Origin: Nitrososphaeraceae archaeon
Lineage (GTDB): Archaea > Thermoproteota > Nitrososphaeria > Nitrososphaerales > Nitrososphaeraceae
Length of the DNA: 8,919 nt
NCBI GenBank assembly: GCA_025922715.1
Contig: JAICHH010000067.1
Location: 1 to 8,919 of the forward strand
Direction: 5' to 3'
The notes under the pieces are model-generated. The model did no database searches and had not been told where the DNA came from. It saw only the letters and a program-made list of their open reading frames with translations. Numbering within the stretch: the stretch's first letter is position 1; each line of letters opens with the position of its first letter. Positions 1-6,138 of the stretch are shown one piece after another. Position numbers and translations under genes: made by a program.

Positions 1-249
1 ATGTGGAAGAAATGGGATCCCATTAAAATGATAAGTCAGTACCAAAATAACCTCAAAAAATTGAGTCTATTGTATATAGATTGTGGAATCAAGGACGAAT
101 TCAATCTTCACATTGGTGCAAGAATACTTCACCAAAAACTTGAAAATATGAATCTTAAACATCATTATGAAGAATTTGATGGAGGTCACTCTAATACAAG
201 TTTCCGATATGACATTTCTTTTCCATTGATATATTCATCAGTTTCTTAG
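1..249 (+). CDS. Esterase-like alpha/beta hydrolase, C-terminal part (5' end outside window)
   Basis: These 82 residues match the C-terminal third of the putative esterase (esterase D-like, Pfam PF00756-type) alpha/beta-hydrolase family. The sequence shows a W..WDPI segment, then YIDCGIKDEF, where Asp32 would be the catalytic acid, and FDGGHSNTSFRYD, where His63 would be the catalytic base. The family normally runs to about 250-350 residues and its nucleophile elbow (GxSxG) lies upstream of these motifs. The ATG at position 1 is therefore most likely an internal methionine and the true start lies before the window. Substrate cannot be predicted; the family cleaves carboxylic or thioesters. 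No signal peptide is visible because the N-terminus is missing. A T-rich tract follows the stop. Family assignment is fairly sure; the coordinates are only the visible part. Confidence 0.75.
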   Translation: MWKKWDPIKMISQYQNNLKKLSLLYIDCGIKDEFNLHIGARILHQKLENMNLKHHYEEFDGGHSNTSFRYDISFPLIYSSVS

Positions 250-258
250 TATTTTTAA
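249..258 (+). terminator. T-rich terminator after the esterase
   Basis: A run of five T lies directly after the stop codon of the partial esterase, with no stable hairpin. This matches the intrinsic U-tract termination typical of archaea. It is inferred from position and composition only. Confidence 0.35.
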
Positions 259-376
259 GTCATATACTATAAATTTTATTTAAATAAACTTGAATAAGAA
301 TCTATAATAATTACATATTAGTTGAATAGTAATAATGTGACGTAACAACAATACGTATTATAATTATATATACTTA

Positions 377-384
377 TTATATAA
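377..384 (+). promoter_or_regulatory. TATA box for the YPP-repeat protein gene
   Basis: The element TTATATAA lies 26-33 bp upstream of the ATG at 410. The usual archaeal TATA-to-start spacing predicts transcription from about 404-410. That gives an almost leaderless mRNA for the ATG at 410, or a leader of about 30 nt for the in-frame ATG at 437. The surroundings are nearly all A/T, so the call rests on spacing. Confidence 0.45.
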
Positions 385-409
385 TGTCTTTGAATTCAAT
401 TAATATGCA

Positions 410-715
410 ATGTTTTCATCTGATGTATACAAAGAAATGAATAGAACAAATTCACTAATCATATTAGCATCGTTAACTTTGGGAGCATTTTTGGTATTTA
501 ACACCACACCTTTGATCGATGTGTCAGCATCTGGAGACAGGTCAGCTCAAGATTATCCACCAGTACAAGATTATCCACCAGTACAAGATTATCCACCACA
601 AAATGGATACAACCCAGATATGCAATATAAGCAAGATATATATGGAGAATTTTCAGACCAATACGAAAGTGGATATTATGAAGATCACTATGGTAAACCA
701 TATAAAATAAAATAA
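410..715 (+). CDS. Small secreted protein with tandem YPP repeats
   Basis: This 101-residue protein belongs to no family I recognise. A hydrophobic segment at about residues 15-31, followed by VSASG, looks like a signal peptide, so the mature protein would be outside the membrane. Next come three consecutive QDYPP(V/Q) hexapeptides (residues 47-64), then a tail rich in Tyr, Asp, Gln and Gly (NGYNPDMQYK, YESGYYEDHYG) ending in basic KPYKIK. The composition suggests a disordered, surface-exposed or wall-associated peptide. The start is uncertain: MNRTNSLII at residue 10 (position 437) makes a more typical signal peptide, while the ATG at 410 fits the TATA spacing. There are no cysteines. It converges on the minus-strand gene ending at 879. 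That it is a real gene is likely from the signal peptide, its promoter and the in-frame repeat. Confidence 0.7.
   Translation: MFSSDVYKEMNRTNSLIILASLTLGAFLVFNTTPLIDVSASGDRSAQDYPPVQDYPPVQDYPPQNGYNPDMQYKQDIYGEFSDQYESGYYEDHYGKPYKIK
548..601 (+). repeat. 18-bp tandem repeat, three units (YPP repeat)
   Basis: Three adjacent 18-bp units start at 548, 566 and 584. The first two are identical; the third matches for its first 15 bases and ends in CAA instead of GTA. Each encodes QDYPP plus V or Q. Units of 18 bp keep the frame, so copy number could vary by slippage without breaking the gene. Confidence 0.95.
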
Positions 716-716
716 A

Positions 717-736
717 TCTTCTTTTATTTTATTACA
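717..736 (+). terminator. T-rich terminator after the YPP-repeat gene
   Basis: A tract of TCTTCTTTTATTTTATT begins two bases after the stop codon, with no hairpin. It is a typical archaeal U-rich termination signal, inferred from position. Confidence 0.45.
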
Positions 737-852
737 AAAGTATTGTAATTTAGACTAAATGTTTTATCAATAATGCCTTACACTATGCGATAATTATGAT
801 AATATTAATTGTTACTATTCTAAGATACTTTGATTATTGTATTCATGTTTGA

Positions 853-868
853 GTAATCAAAAAAAGAG
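853..868 (-). terminator. Poly-T terminator after the beta-rich secreted protein gene
   Basis: Read on the minus strand, CTCTTTTTTTGATT lies 11-26 bases past the stop codon at 879 (seven T in a row at 865-859). It probably ends minus-strand transcription in the gap between two convergent genes. Confidence 0.5.
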
Positions 869-878
869 TTTGTATCCA

Positions 879-1925
879 TTACAATCTCTCTTTGTGTAAT
901 ATCTTGGTAGTATTTTTAGGTTGTAGGGAAAATTGAAGTGTCATTTCTGCTTCTTCTTTTAAATGTTCCTGTCGTTCTTTTGTTAATTTAAAAAGACTAT
1001 TACTATCCAAAATAAAATGTACCATTATATTAGAAGAATTAGAATATCTATCTACTGATACAGATGCTGAGCTTATTTTGTCATGGGCAATATTATTAAT
1101 TGTAGACAGGTACTCTTCTGAATTAAACAACTCCTTAAAAGTATCTGGAATTTTTATTTCCATATGAATATAAATGAATCCCTCCTCAATTCTTGTCATA
1201 TTATATTTAAATGGAATTTCAAATGAAATTTTTCTAGATTGTCGATCATAATCATAATTTACTATTTTATCATTAAACGACAAAATGGTTAGTTTTTTAT
1301 CTAGATTATCATCTATTACTAAGTCTAGTATATTTCCCAAACTAAGATAGGAATCAAATTTAAGAATTACATTCTTATTTAATTCAGGATGGTTAGACAA
1401 AGCAATATTTACTTTTAATCTATACATCCCACTATCCAGTTTTGGTGCATCAATAACTATTATTCCATTTTCATTACCCCTCATTAGCTTCTGCTCATTG
1501 AGATTATCAACTACATAACGATTATCCCTTTTTACATTCTTCCATTCATTTGAATCAAATTCGAGAATTAAGGTTCCATTTTTCGAAATGAAAGATCCGT
1601 TTAGAAATACATTTTCCGTAACTTTCCCGTCGTTAAATTCACTTTTAAATATAGTAATGTTATAAAAATCAGGTATATATGTTATATTTTTATCAATATC
1701 TATTAAATTGAATACCAAAGATCTTTTTTCATTTATATATGATTTAGTCATAGATGGTTTGAATTCAACATGTAAACTCAAAGGTGTATCATCTAAATTA
1801 AGTGGCGGTAGATAATCAATACCAAAATTATTTCGTATACCATTACCATAAACATTTGATAATGTCATCAAATAAATAGCTAGTAATATTGTTAATGATA
1901 GCAATATTACGAAAATTTGTGTCAT
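879..1925 (-). CDS. Secreted beta-rich protein of unknown function, thaumarchaeal style
   Basis: The protein has 348 residues. Residues 4-24 are strongly hydrophobic and are followed by NVYG, giving a signal peptide or N-terminal anchor. The rest lacks cysteines and shows alternating hydrophobic strands, suggesting two beta-sandwich regions at about 48-205 and 210-345. The second region carries FEIPFKYNM (235-243), then an IHMEIKIPDTF stretch (253-263) and VHFILDSNSL (302-311). This arrangement is familiar to me from exported thaumarchaeal proteins of unknown function; that is recollection, not a database result. There are about seven N-x-S/T sequons, consistent with surface glycosylation. 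I see no PEFG-type C-terminal sorting signal and no catalytic motif. It lies 69 bp downstream of the HtrA gene on the same strand. That gap contains both a T-rich tract and a possible TATA element, so co-transcription may be partial. A role as partner, substrate or surface component is not shown. Confidence 0.8.
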   Translation of the reverse strand: MTQIFVILLSLTILLAIYLMTLSNVYGNGIRNNFGIDYLPPLNLDDTPLSLHVEFKPSMTKSYINEKRSLVFNLIDIDKNITYIPDFYNITIFKSEFNDGKVTENVFLNGSFISKNGTLILEFDSNEWKNVKRDNRYVVDNLNEQKLMRGNENGIIVIDAPKLDSGMYRLKVNIALSNHPELNKNVILKFDSYLSLGNILDLVIDDNLDKKLTILSFNDKIVNYDYDRQSRKISFEIPFKYNMTRIEEGFIYIHMEIKIPDTFKELFNSEEYLSTINNIAHDKISSASVSVDRYSNSSNIMVHFILDSNSLFKLTKERQEHLKEEAEMTLQFSLQPKNTTKILHKERL

Positions 1926-1965
1926 AGTTTCGTATACTAAAAATAATAAGATGATTTTACGTTCA

Positions 1966-1984
1966 TTTCAAAAAAGAAGAGAAT
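1966..1984 (-). terminator. T-rich tract between htrA-like gene and its downstream neighbour
   Basis: On the minus strand CTCTTCTTTTTTG follows the HtrA-like stop codon within about 30 bases. It could end or attenuate transcription before the secreted protein gene that starts at 1925. Confidence 0.4.
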
Positions 1985-1994
1985 TTTTTTCTGT

Positions 1995-3671
1995 CTATCT
2001 AAACAGAAAATTACAGATACTTTCGTTAAAATTCATCATACACTCCTTCTTTAATTGTTCAGTAAATTTCCCTTGATCGTCACCAAAATCTTTAGGATTG
2101 AATGGAGGAACTTCCTCTTGATCTAATGGCCTTTGAATAATTTCTAAATTAACTGGAACATTTACCATTTCGTTGTCTCTAAATATTTGTAGTTTTACAA
2201 TATCCCCCTCTTTTTTATTCATCAAATAATTAGTTATATCTGAAACTGAATTTATAGTCTTATTGTCTATTCCAACTATTACATCTCCACCTAATCTATA
2301 TTGAGTATTATTTATTATTTCAACTATGTATCCTCCTCGTACTCCTGCTTTATCTGCTGGACCATTGGAATTTACATCAATTACAAGAAAACCTCGTGCT
2401 TCTGTTAGGTTCATTTTCTGCGCAATATCAGGCGTTACATCGATTCCAGTAATACCAAGCGAAGGATGCTGTGATGAACTAATAAGAGTTTCAGAATCTG
2501 GTCTTGCTTGTAATAGAGTTGTTTTTTCCTGAACAGTTCCATCTCTAATTATGGTTAATGAAATGTTATCGCCCACTGATTTTTCCCTTTCTAGATGAGA
2601 AAGTATGTCGTCTATTTTTCTAACAGGATTTCCGTCTATTGCTAGAATAATATCACCACCAAGTTCAACTTCTCTTCCCTCTATAGTATCAATTTTATCG
2701 CCACCTCGTATTCCTGCTTTATCTGCTGGACCATTGGAATTTACATCAATTACAAGAAAACCTCGTGCTTCTGTTAGGTTCATTTTCTGCGCAATATCAG
2801 GCGTTACATCTACTCCTGTTATCCCAAGCCAAGGATGTTGATAAGAACCATTTTTCATTAATTCTGGTATTACCTTTTTTAATGTGTTGGATGGGATTGC
2901 AAATCCCACTCCTGCATATACACCCGTATTGGAGAAGATCGCAGAATTAATGCCAATTACCTCTCCATTAAGATTTAATAAAGGACCTCCCGAATTACCT
3001 GGATTGATAGCTGCATCTGTTTGAATAATATCAGGTATCGAAAATGATGCTACTCTACTATCAGTTCCGAAAATATTTTCGGGTGTTGATGGAACGGGTG
3101 TTGATGGAAGCAATCTTCCTAGCCCACTAACAATACCCTCTGTAAGTGAACCAGATAAACCAAAAGGATTCCCAACTGCAGCAACAGTTTCTCCAACAAT
3201 GAGATTAGATGAATTACCCAATTTTAATGGAAATAGTTTTGTCTTAGGAACATCATCTATTAAAAGAACGGCTAGATCACTATGCGGATCTGAACCTACT
3301 ACTTTACCTGTATAAATCGTCCCGTCAGAAAACGTAATATGAAGATTTTTACCTCCTGCTGTTACATGATTGTTGGTAATAACGTGTCCATTTGTATCAT
3401 ATACAAATCCTGAACCTAATCTAGCACCTAACAATTCTGAAGTAGTTTCATCCTCACTCGAAATCTGCACTACTGATTTTTCAACGTTTTTGAATAACTC
3501 TGAAAGAGTCTGGGTTTTATTCGTAAAATTTTCAGTTGCAAGAGAATCTTTCATGCTAATATTAATTGTAATTAAAGTCATCAAGGAAAGTGCTATAATT
3601 AATAATGTCATTTTACTGTAGAGCTTTTCTACAGACTTTTTTAAAATTAATCTATTATGATTCAATATCAT
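1995..3671 (-). CDS. HtrA/DegP-like serine protease, membrane-anchored, two PDZ domains
   Basis: This is a 558-residue trypsin-like S1C protease that would degrade or refold damaged exported proteins outside the membrane. Residues 21-39 form one hydrophobic segment after a basic N-terminus, so it is anchored or secreted. The protease domain (about 57-275) has the full triad: His102 in ITNNHV, Asp132 in HSDLAVL and Ser227 in NPGNSGGP. PDZ1 covers about 278-390 and PDZ2 about 401-515. Both open with HP(W/S)LGITG(V/I)DVTPD and carry GPADKAG(I/V)RGG. A tail (516-558) holds the protein's only two cysteines, Cys544 and Cys553. The loop before the active serine is expanded (about 186-212) and contains a duplicated PSTP. 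The length fits two-PDZ DegP proteins. The start at 3671 precedes the anchor; Met21 is a less likely alternative because it would remove the basic n-region. A TATA-like element lies about 50 bp upstream. Assignment is secure; orthology to degP specifically is not claimed. Confidence 0.96.
   Translation of the reverse strand: MILNHNRLILKKSVEKLYSKMTLLIIALSLMTLITINISMKDSLATENFTNKTQTLSELFKNVEKSVVQISSEDETTSELLGARLGSGFVYDTNGHVITNNHVTAGGKNLHITFSDGTIYTGKVVGSDPHSDLAVLLIDDVPKTKLFPLKLGNSSNLIVGETVAAVGNPFGLSGSLTEGIVSGLGRLLPSTPVPSTPENIFGTDSRVASFSIPDIIQTDAAINPGNSGGPLLNLNGEVIGINSAIFSNTGVYAGVGFAIPSNTLKKVIPELMKNGSYQHPWLGITGVDVTPDIAQKMNLTEARGFLVIDVNSNGPADKAGIRGGDKIDTIEGREVELGGDIILAIDGNPVRKIDDILSHLEREKSVGDNISLTIIRDGTVQEKTTLLQARPDSETLISSSQHPSLGITGIDVTPDIAQKMNLTEARGFLVIDVNSNGPADKAGVRGGYIVEIINNTQYRLGGDVIVGIDNKTINSVSDITNYLMNKKEGDIVKLQIFRDNEMVNVPVNLEIIQRPLDQEEVPPFNPKDFGDDQGKFTEQLKKECMMNFNESICNFLFR
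2343..2441 (-). repeat. 99-bp direct repeat, copy in PDZ2
   Basis: This stretch is identical, base for base, to 2712-2810 (offset 369 bp, exactly 123 codons). It encodes the core of PDZ2 from about DVTPD to PADKAG. Identity falls off sharply on both sides apart from a short conserved flank. Confidence 0.97.
2712..2810 (-). repeat. 99-bp direct repeat, copy in PDZ1
   Basis: This is the partner of 2343-2441. It encodes the same 33-residue stretch in PDZ1 (about residues 288-320). The rest of PDZ1 and PDZ2 has diverged strongly, so the exact DNA match points to recent copying between the two domains. Confidence 0.97.
3080..3109 (-). repeat. 15-bp tandem duplication in the protease loop
   Basis: The 15-base unit CGGGTGTTGATGGAA (plus-strand reading) occurs twice back to back at 3080-3094 and 3095-3109. 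In the protein it yields the repeated PSTP in PSTPVPSTPE (about residues 189-198), in a loop before the active-site serine. Confidence 0.95.
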
Positions 3672-3718
3672 TTAATAAATTTTAGTTATGTATATTTCTT
3701 GATGATCAACTTTAACAT

Positions 3719-3732
3719 ATATCTATATAGAT
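3719..3732 (-). promoter_or_regulatory. TATA-like element and 12-bp palindrome upstream of the HtrA-like gene
   Basis: ATCTATATAGAT at 3721-3732 is a perfect 12-bp palindrome about 50 bp upstream of the HtrA-like start. Read on the minus strand it contains TCTATATAGATA, a fair TATA box that would place the transcript start near 3699 and give a leader of about 28 nt. Related TCTATATA motifs recur near 3760 and 3800. In so AT-rich a gap this is suggestive only. Confidence 0.35.
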
Positions 3733-3827
3733 TAACTCTTAAAATCATAATTTAGATTATTCTATATAAATATTAATTTTACTATTATTAATCTAATAAT
3801 CTATATAGCATATCATAAAGCTATTAA

Positions 3828-3962
3828 CATATAATCCATTCAGAATTTTTAAATAAAAATATAGGTAGGAAAGAATTAGCAATTCCATCTAGTGGATTTG
3901 TTATTAAAAGAGAGGATCAATTTCATGAAAAACATGTGTACCTCCAACAAATTTCATACTAA
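3828..3962 (+). pseudogene. Possible gene fragment, no start codon
   Basis: This 44-codon open stretch contains no ATG. Its second half reads like real protein (RKELAIPSSGFVIKREDQFH, then EKHVYLQQISY and a stop). Base composition is less A/T-biased here than in the flanks. A further open stretch in the +1 shifted frame (KIRLGCVSRMFLICRVV) follows directly, as expected of a frameshifted remnant. No family is recognised and chance is not excluded. Confidence 0.25.
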
Positions 3963-4161
3963 AATTCGATTAGGATGTGTTAGTCGCATGTTCTTAATCT
4001 GCAGAGTAGTGCATAAAAATATAGTAGACTTATAAAATAGTCGAGAATTACAGCAAATACTAAATATTTAATTCCTTATCAAGTATTCGTATATAATAAT
4101 TTGTTAACTTTTTTAAATCAGTTACATTTTCATCGTTAAGAAATAATATCCAGGATTGTTG

Positions 4162-4171
4162 TTATATATAT
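4162..4171 (+). promoter_or_regulatory. TATA box for the creatininase-family gene
   Basis: TTATATATAT lies about 35-44 bp before the ATG at 4206, predicting transcription from about 4190-4195 and a leader of roughly 12 nt. No good Shine-Dalgarno sequence precedes the ATG, consistent with a short-leader archaeal mRNA. Confidence 0.45.
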
Positions 4172-4205
4172 TTATCAATAAGCAAAAATATTTGAATAAC
4201 TTAAG

Positions 4206-4979
4206 ATGGATATGAAAGATGATGACTTTTTTTTAATTGAAGATATGAATGCAAATCAAATCAAAAAAAAAGTAAATGACAAAACTGTTGCATTATTAAT
4301 CTTTGGATCATGTGAAAACCATGGAGATCATCTACCATTTGGATCCGATTTCATTTTCCCTTTAGAATTGGCAAAAAGGGTAGCTATAAAAATTAAAAAT
4401 TTAATAATCTTTCCGCCTCTTCCATATGGTGTAAGTAGCCATCATAAAAAATTCTATATGACTATGAGTATAGGTACAAATACTCTTATTACTATAATTG
4501 AAGATTTACTAGAAGGTGTATATAACAATGGGGTAAATAAAATTTTAATCATTAATGGCCATGATGGAAATATAGCTCCCATAGAGATTGCCGCTAGAAA
4601 TACAAAAGATAGATATCCAAATATTACTATAGCGTGTTTGGAATCTTGGTGGGAATTGATAGGAAAAATTTCCCCAGATACTTTTAATGTATGGGATGGC
4701 TTGGGTCATGGAGGCGAAGCCGAAACGTCAGCTATGATGACAATTAGGCCAGAGTTGGTAAATAAAAATAATATACCGGAGGATACTATTCCTAATCTCC
4801 CACAGCACATAAGAATATTTTGGACAATGGATGAACTTACTAAAACTGGGGCAACTGGATCTCCCAGCAACGCTTCAGTAAAAAAAGGGGATGTTATTTG
4901 TAAGATTTTAGAAGATATGTTAACATCTTTTCTAGAAGATATGGAAAAGAATAGATGGAAATATGGGCTTTACCTTTAA
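4206..4979 (+). CDS. Creatininase-family metal-dependent amidohydrolase
   Basis: This is a 257-residue cytosolic protein of the creatininase / creatinine amidohydrolase family (COG1402-type), close to the usual 230-260 residues. Metal-ligand motifs are intact: GSCENHGDHLPFGSD gives Glu37, His39 and Asp48 with the Glu-to-Asp spacing of 11 known from Pseudomonas creatininase. INGHDGN supplies His119 and GHGGEAETS (166-174) supplies a late Glu. The creatininase-specific NGHYEN is replaced by NGHDGN, so true creatinine hydrolysis is unlikely. Family members include ArfB, the archaeal formamide hydrolase of riboflavin/F420 synthesis, and the MftE peptidase. ArfB activity is a sensible guess for an F420-making archaeon but neighbours give no support: no cofactor genes are in view. 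The second ATG at 4212 is an alternative start that changes little. The gene stands alone with its own TATA element. Confidence 0.9.
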   Translation: MDMKDDDFFLIEDMNANQIKKKVNDKTVALLIFGSCENHGDHLPFGSDFIFPLELAKRVAIKIKNLIIFPPLPYGVSSHHKKFYMTMSIGTNTLITIIEDLLEGVYNNGVNKILIINGHDGNIAPIEIAARNTKDRYPNITIACLESWWELIGKISPDTFNVWDGLGHGGEAETSAMMTIRPELVNKNNIPEDTIPNLPQHIRIFWTMDELTKTGATGSPSNASVKKGDVICKILEDMLTSFLEDMEKNRWKYGLYL

Positions 4980-5046
4980 AGAATATTTAGATATATCTCG
5001 ATTATTTATAAATAAAAAATAATTTCAAATCATTAAAAAATAATAT

Positions 5047-5065
5047 ATACATTCATTGAATGTAT
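5047..5065. repeat. 9-bp inverted repeat with 1-bp centre
   Basis: ATACATTCA and its exact reverse complement TGAATGTAT are separated by a single T. The dyad lies 68 bp past the creatininase stop codon. The loop is too small for a good RNA hairpin, so a dimeric protein-binding site is the more natural reading; its target is unknown. Confidence 0.5.
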
Positions 5066-5324
5066 CTCAAGATTTTTAATATTAAAGACAAGCGATATCA
5101 ATAATTGCGTGGTGTATTGTAAAAGGTATTAGGAATTTTGGTAATTACTTAACAACAAAAACAATATTTATTATTAAAAAAAAATATGTTATGACACAAC
5201 TTTGAATGAATGGTTATTGTCGTAATTTATTAGAATATTAATCTTAATTATAAATTCTACTCTACCTAAATAAATAAAAAAATAGGAACAATGACTGATG
5301 ATAGTGAGTATTCGAAGAATGTAC

Positions 5325-5332
5325 TATAAAGT
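5325..5332 (+). promoter_or_regulatory. TATA box for the two-cysteine secreted protein gene
   Basis: TATAAAGT lies 30-37 bp upstream of the ATG at 5362 and predicts a transcript start near 5352. That leaves a leader of about 10 nt, typical of archaeal short-leader genes. It is among the clearer promoter matches in the window. Confidence 0.5.
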
Positions 5333-5361
5333 ATAATAACAAAAAATCTCTAGGAAAATAG

Positions 5362-5967
5362 ATGCTAATTATAAGAAAATATAGTACTATAGTAATTTTA
5401 ACTCTAACAATTGTCGTAGGAATTTTTAATAATATTACAATTTATGCTCAAGAAGGCAATCAAACTCTTGGAGAAGAAAACGCAACCAAAGTTGGACACT
5501 CATCGGAAGAAAACCAATACAATAAAACAACTACTACTGTAAGAGACTCAGTTACAATACTGTTACAAGACGCTATTGTTCCTGGCACAGATTTTTTACA
5601 CCTTTATGACTCTACACCAGCTCATATAATGAATGGACATATTGCTCTAAAAGCCCCCTGTACAGCTGATAGTAGTTCTCCAACCCAGGTTTTAATAGGC
5701 TCTGCACCTAACATGACAGCAGCGACTCTTGAAAATATACCTGCTTTATCAACTCCTGGCGAGCAATGTCTATATCACGTTGATCTGATACCTAACGGAA
5801 ATGTAACAACAATCACAGATATCGCATTGTCTAATCCTACAGAAGATGAGATAGAATTTCCACCAACTTCATCAGTGGTAATTGGTATAAATGAAGTTAT
5901 GAAAGGAGAAGAACATGCCTATACAGAAAATGCAGTGAATGCCACTGAACCTGAACACACAGAATAA
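5362..5967 (+). CDS. Secreted two-cysteine protein of unknown function
   Basis: The protein has 201 residues. Residues 8-28 are hydrophobic and end in YAQ, a good signal peptide with cleavage near Ala29-Gln30. A Thr/Asn-rich linker (about 30-60) with several N-glycosylation sequons follows, then a compact domain (about 61-180). That domain carries GHIALKAPC (92-100), VLIGSAPNMTAATLE (110-124), LSTPGEQCLYHVDLIP (129-144) and a VVIGIN strand near the end. Cys100 and Cys136 are the only cysteines, so an extracellular disulfide is likely. An acidic tail (EEHAYTENAV and onward) ends the chain. I recall the APC...PNMTAA...STPG..CLYHVDL pattern from exported thaumarchaeal proteins without assigned function. 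No metal-binding or catalytic set is obvious. The gene stands alone and faces the PsbP-like gene across a 402-bp gap. Confidence 0.82.
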   Translation: MLIIRKYSTIVILTLTIVVGIFNNITIYAQEGNQTLGEENATKVGHSSEENQYNKTTTTVRDSVTILLQDAIVPGTDFLHLYDSTPAHIMNGHIALKAPCTADSSSPTQVLIGSAPNMTAATLENIPALSTPGEQCLYHVDLIPNGNVTTITDIALSNPTEDEIEFPPTSSVVIGINEVMKGEEHAYTENAVNATEPEHTE

Positions 5968-5992
5968 GATCAAAGATCCTAAAAAAAATAAC

Positions 5993-6030
5993 TTATCTTT
6001 CTTTTTTATTCAATCATCTTTTTTTATTTA
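5993..6030 (+). terminator. T-rich terminator after the two-cysteine secreted protein gene
   Basis: Two T-rich runs (CTTTCTTTTTTATT and CTTTTTTTATTT) lie 25-60 bases after the stop codon, without a hairpin. They fit archaeal U-tract termination. Confidence 0.5.
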
Positions 6031-6138
6031 TAAAAAAGCTATTTCATATTAGTCAATCTAAATTAATATTATTCCTATTGTTATTCCAAAAAACACTGAA
6101 AATTAGTAATAAAAACTATTCTTTAAGGTGGCAATTAA

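Larger units (their letters stand above)
3672..4205. other. 534-bp gap between divergent genes, possible gene debris
   Basis: This gap separates the divergent HtrA-like and creatininase-family genes and must hold both promoters. The outer parts are almost pure A/T with TATA-like elements. The middle (about 3860-4035) is richer in G and C and contains an ATG-less open stretch at 3828-3962. In the next frame, 3961-4032 is open again. This looks like a decayed or horizontally acquired gene piece, but I cannot name a family. Confidence 0.4.
4980..5361. other. 382-bp intergenic gap
   Basis: The gap is extremely AT-rich, with several A and T runs. It contains a short inverted repeat at 5047-5065 and the TATA element of the next gene at 5325. 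I see no plausible coding stretch, tRNA or C/D-box RNA in it. Confidence 0.6.

Noticed and set aside
350..359. Palindrome AATACGTATT in the gap before the YPP-repeat gene
   Set aside because: Ten-base A/T-dominated palindromes are expected by chance in DNA of this composition, and its position shows no clear relation to the TATA box.
498..701. ORFs in other frames across the YPP-repeat gene, with repetitive LVLVDN or KIIHQY peptides
   Set aside because: They come from reading the 18-bp repeat in other frames; only the 410-715 frame has a signal peptide and promoter.
2326..2841. Plus-strand ORFs over the PDZ region (2326-2532 and 2605-2841) that share a near-identical peptide
   Set aside because: They are antisense shadows of the two PDZ domains; their similarity to each other only reflects the 99-bp repeat in the HtrA-like gene.
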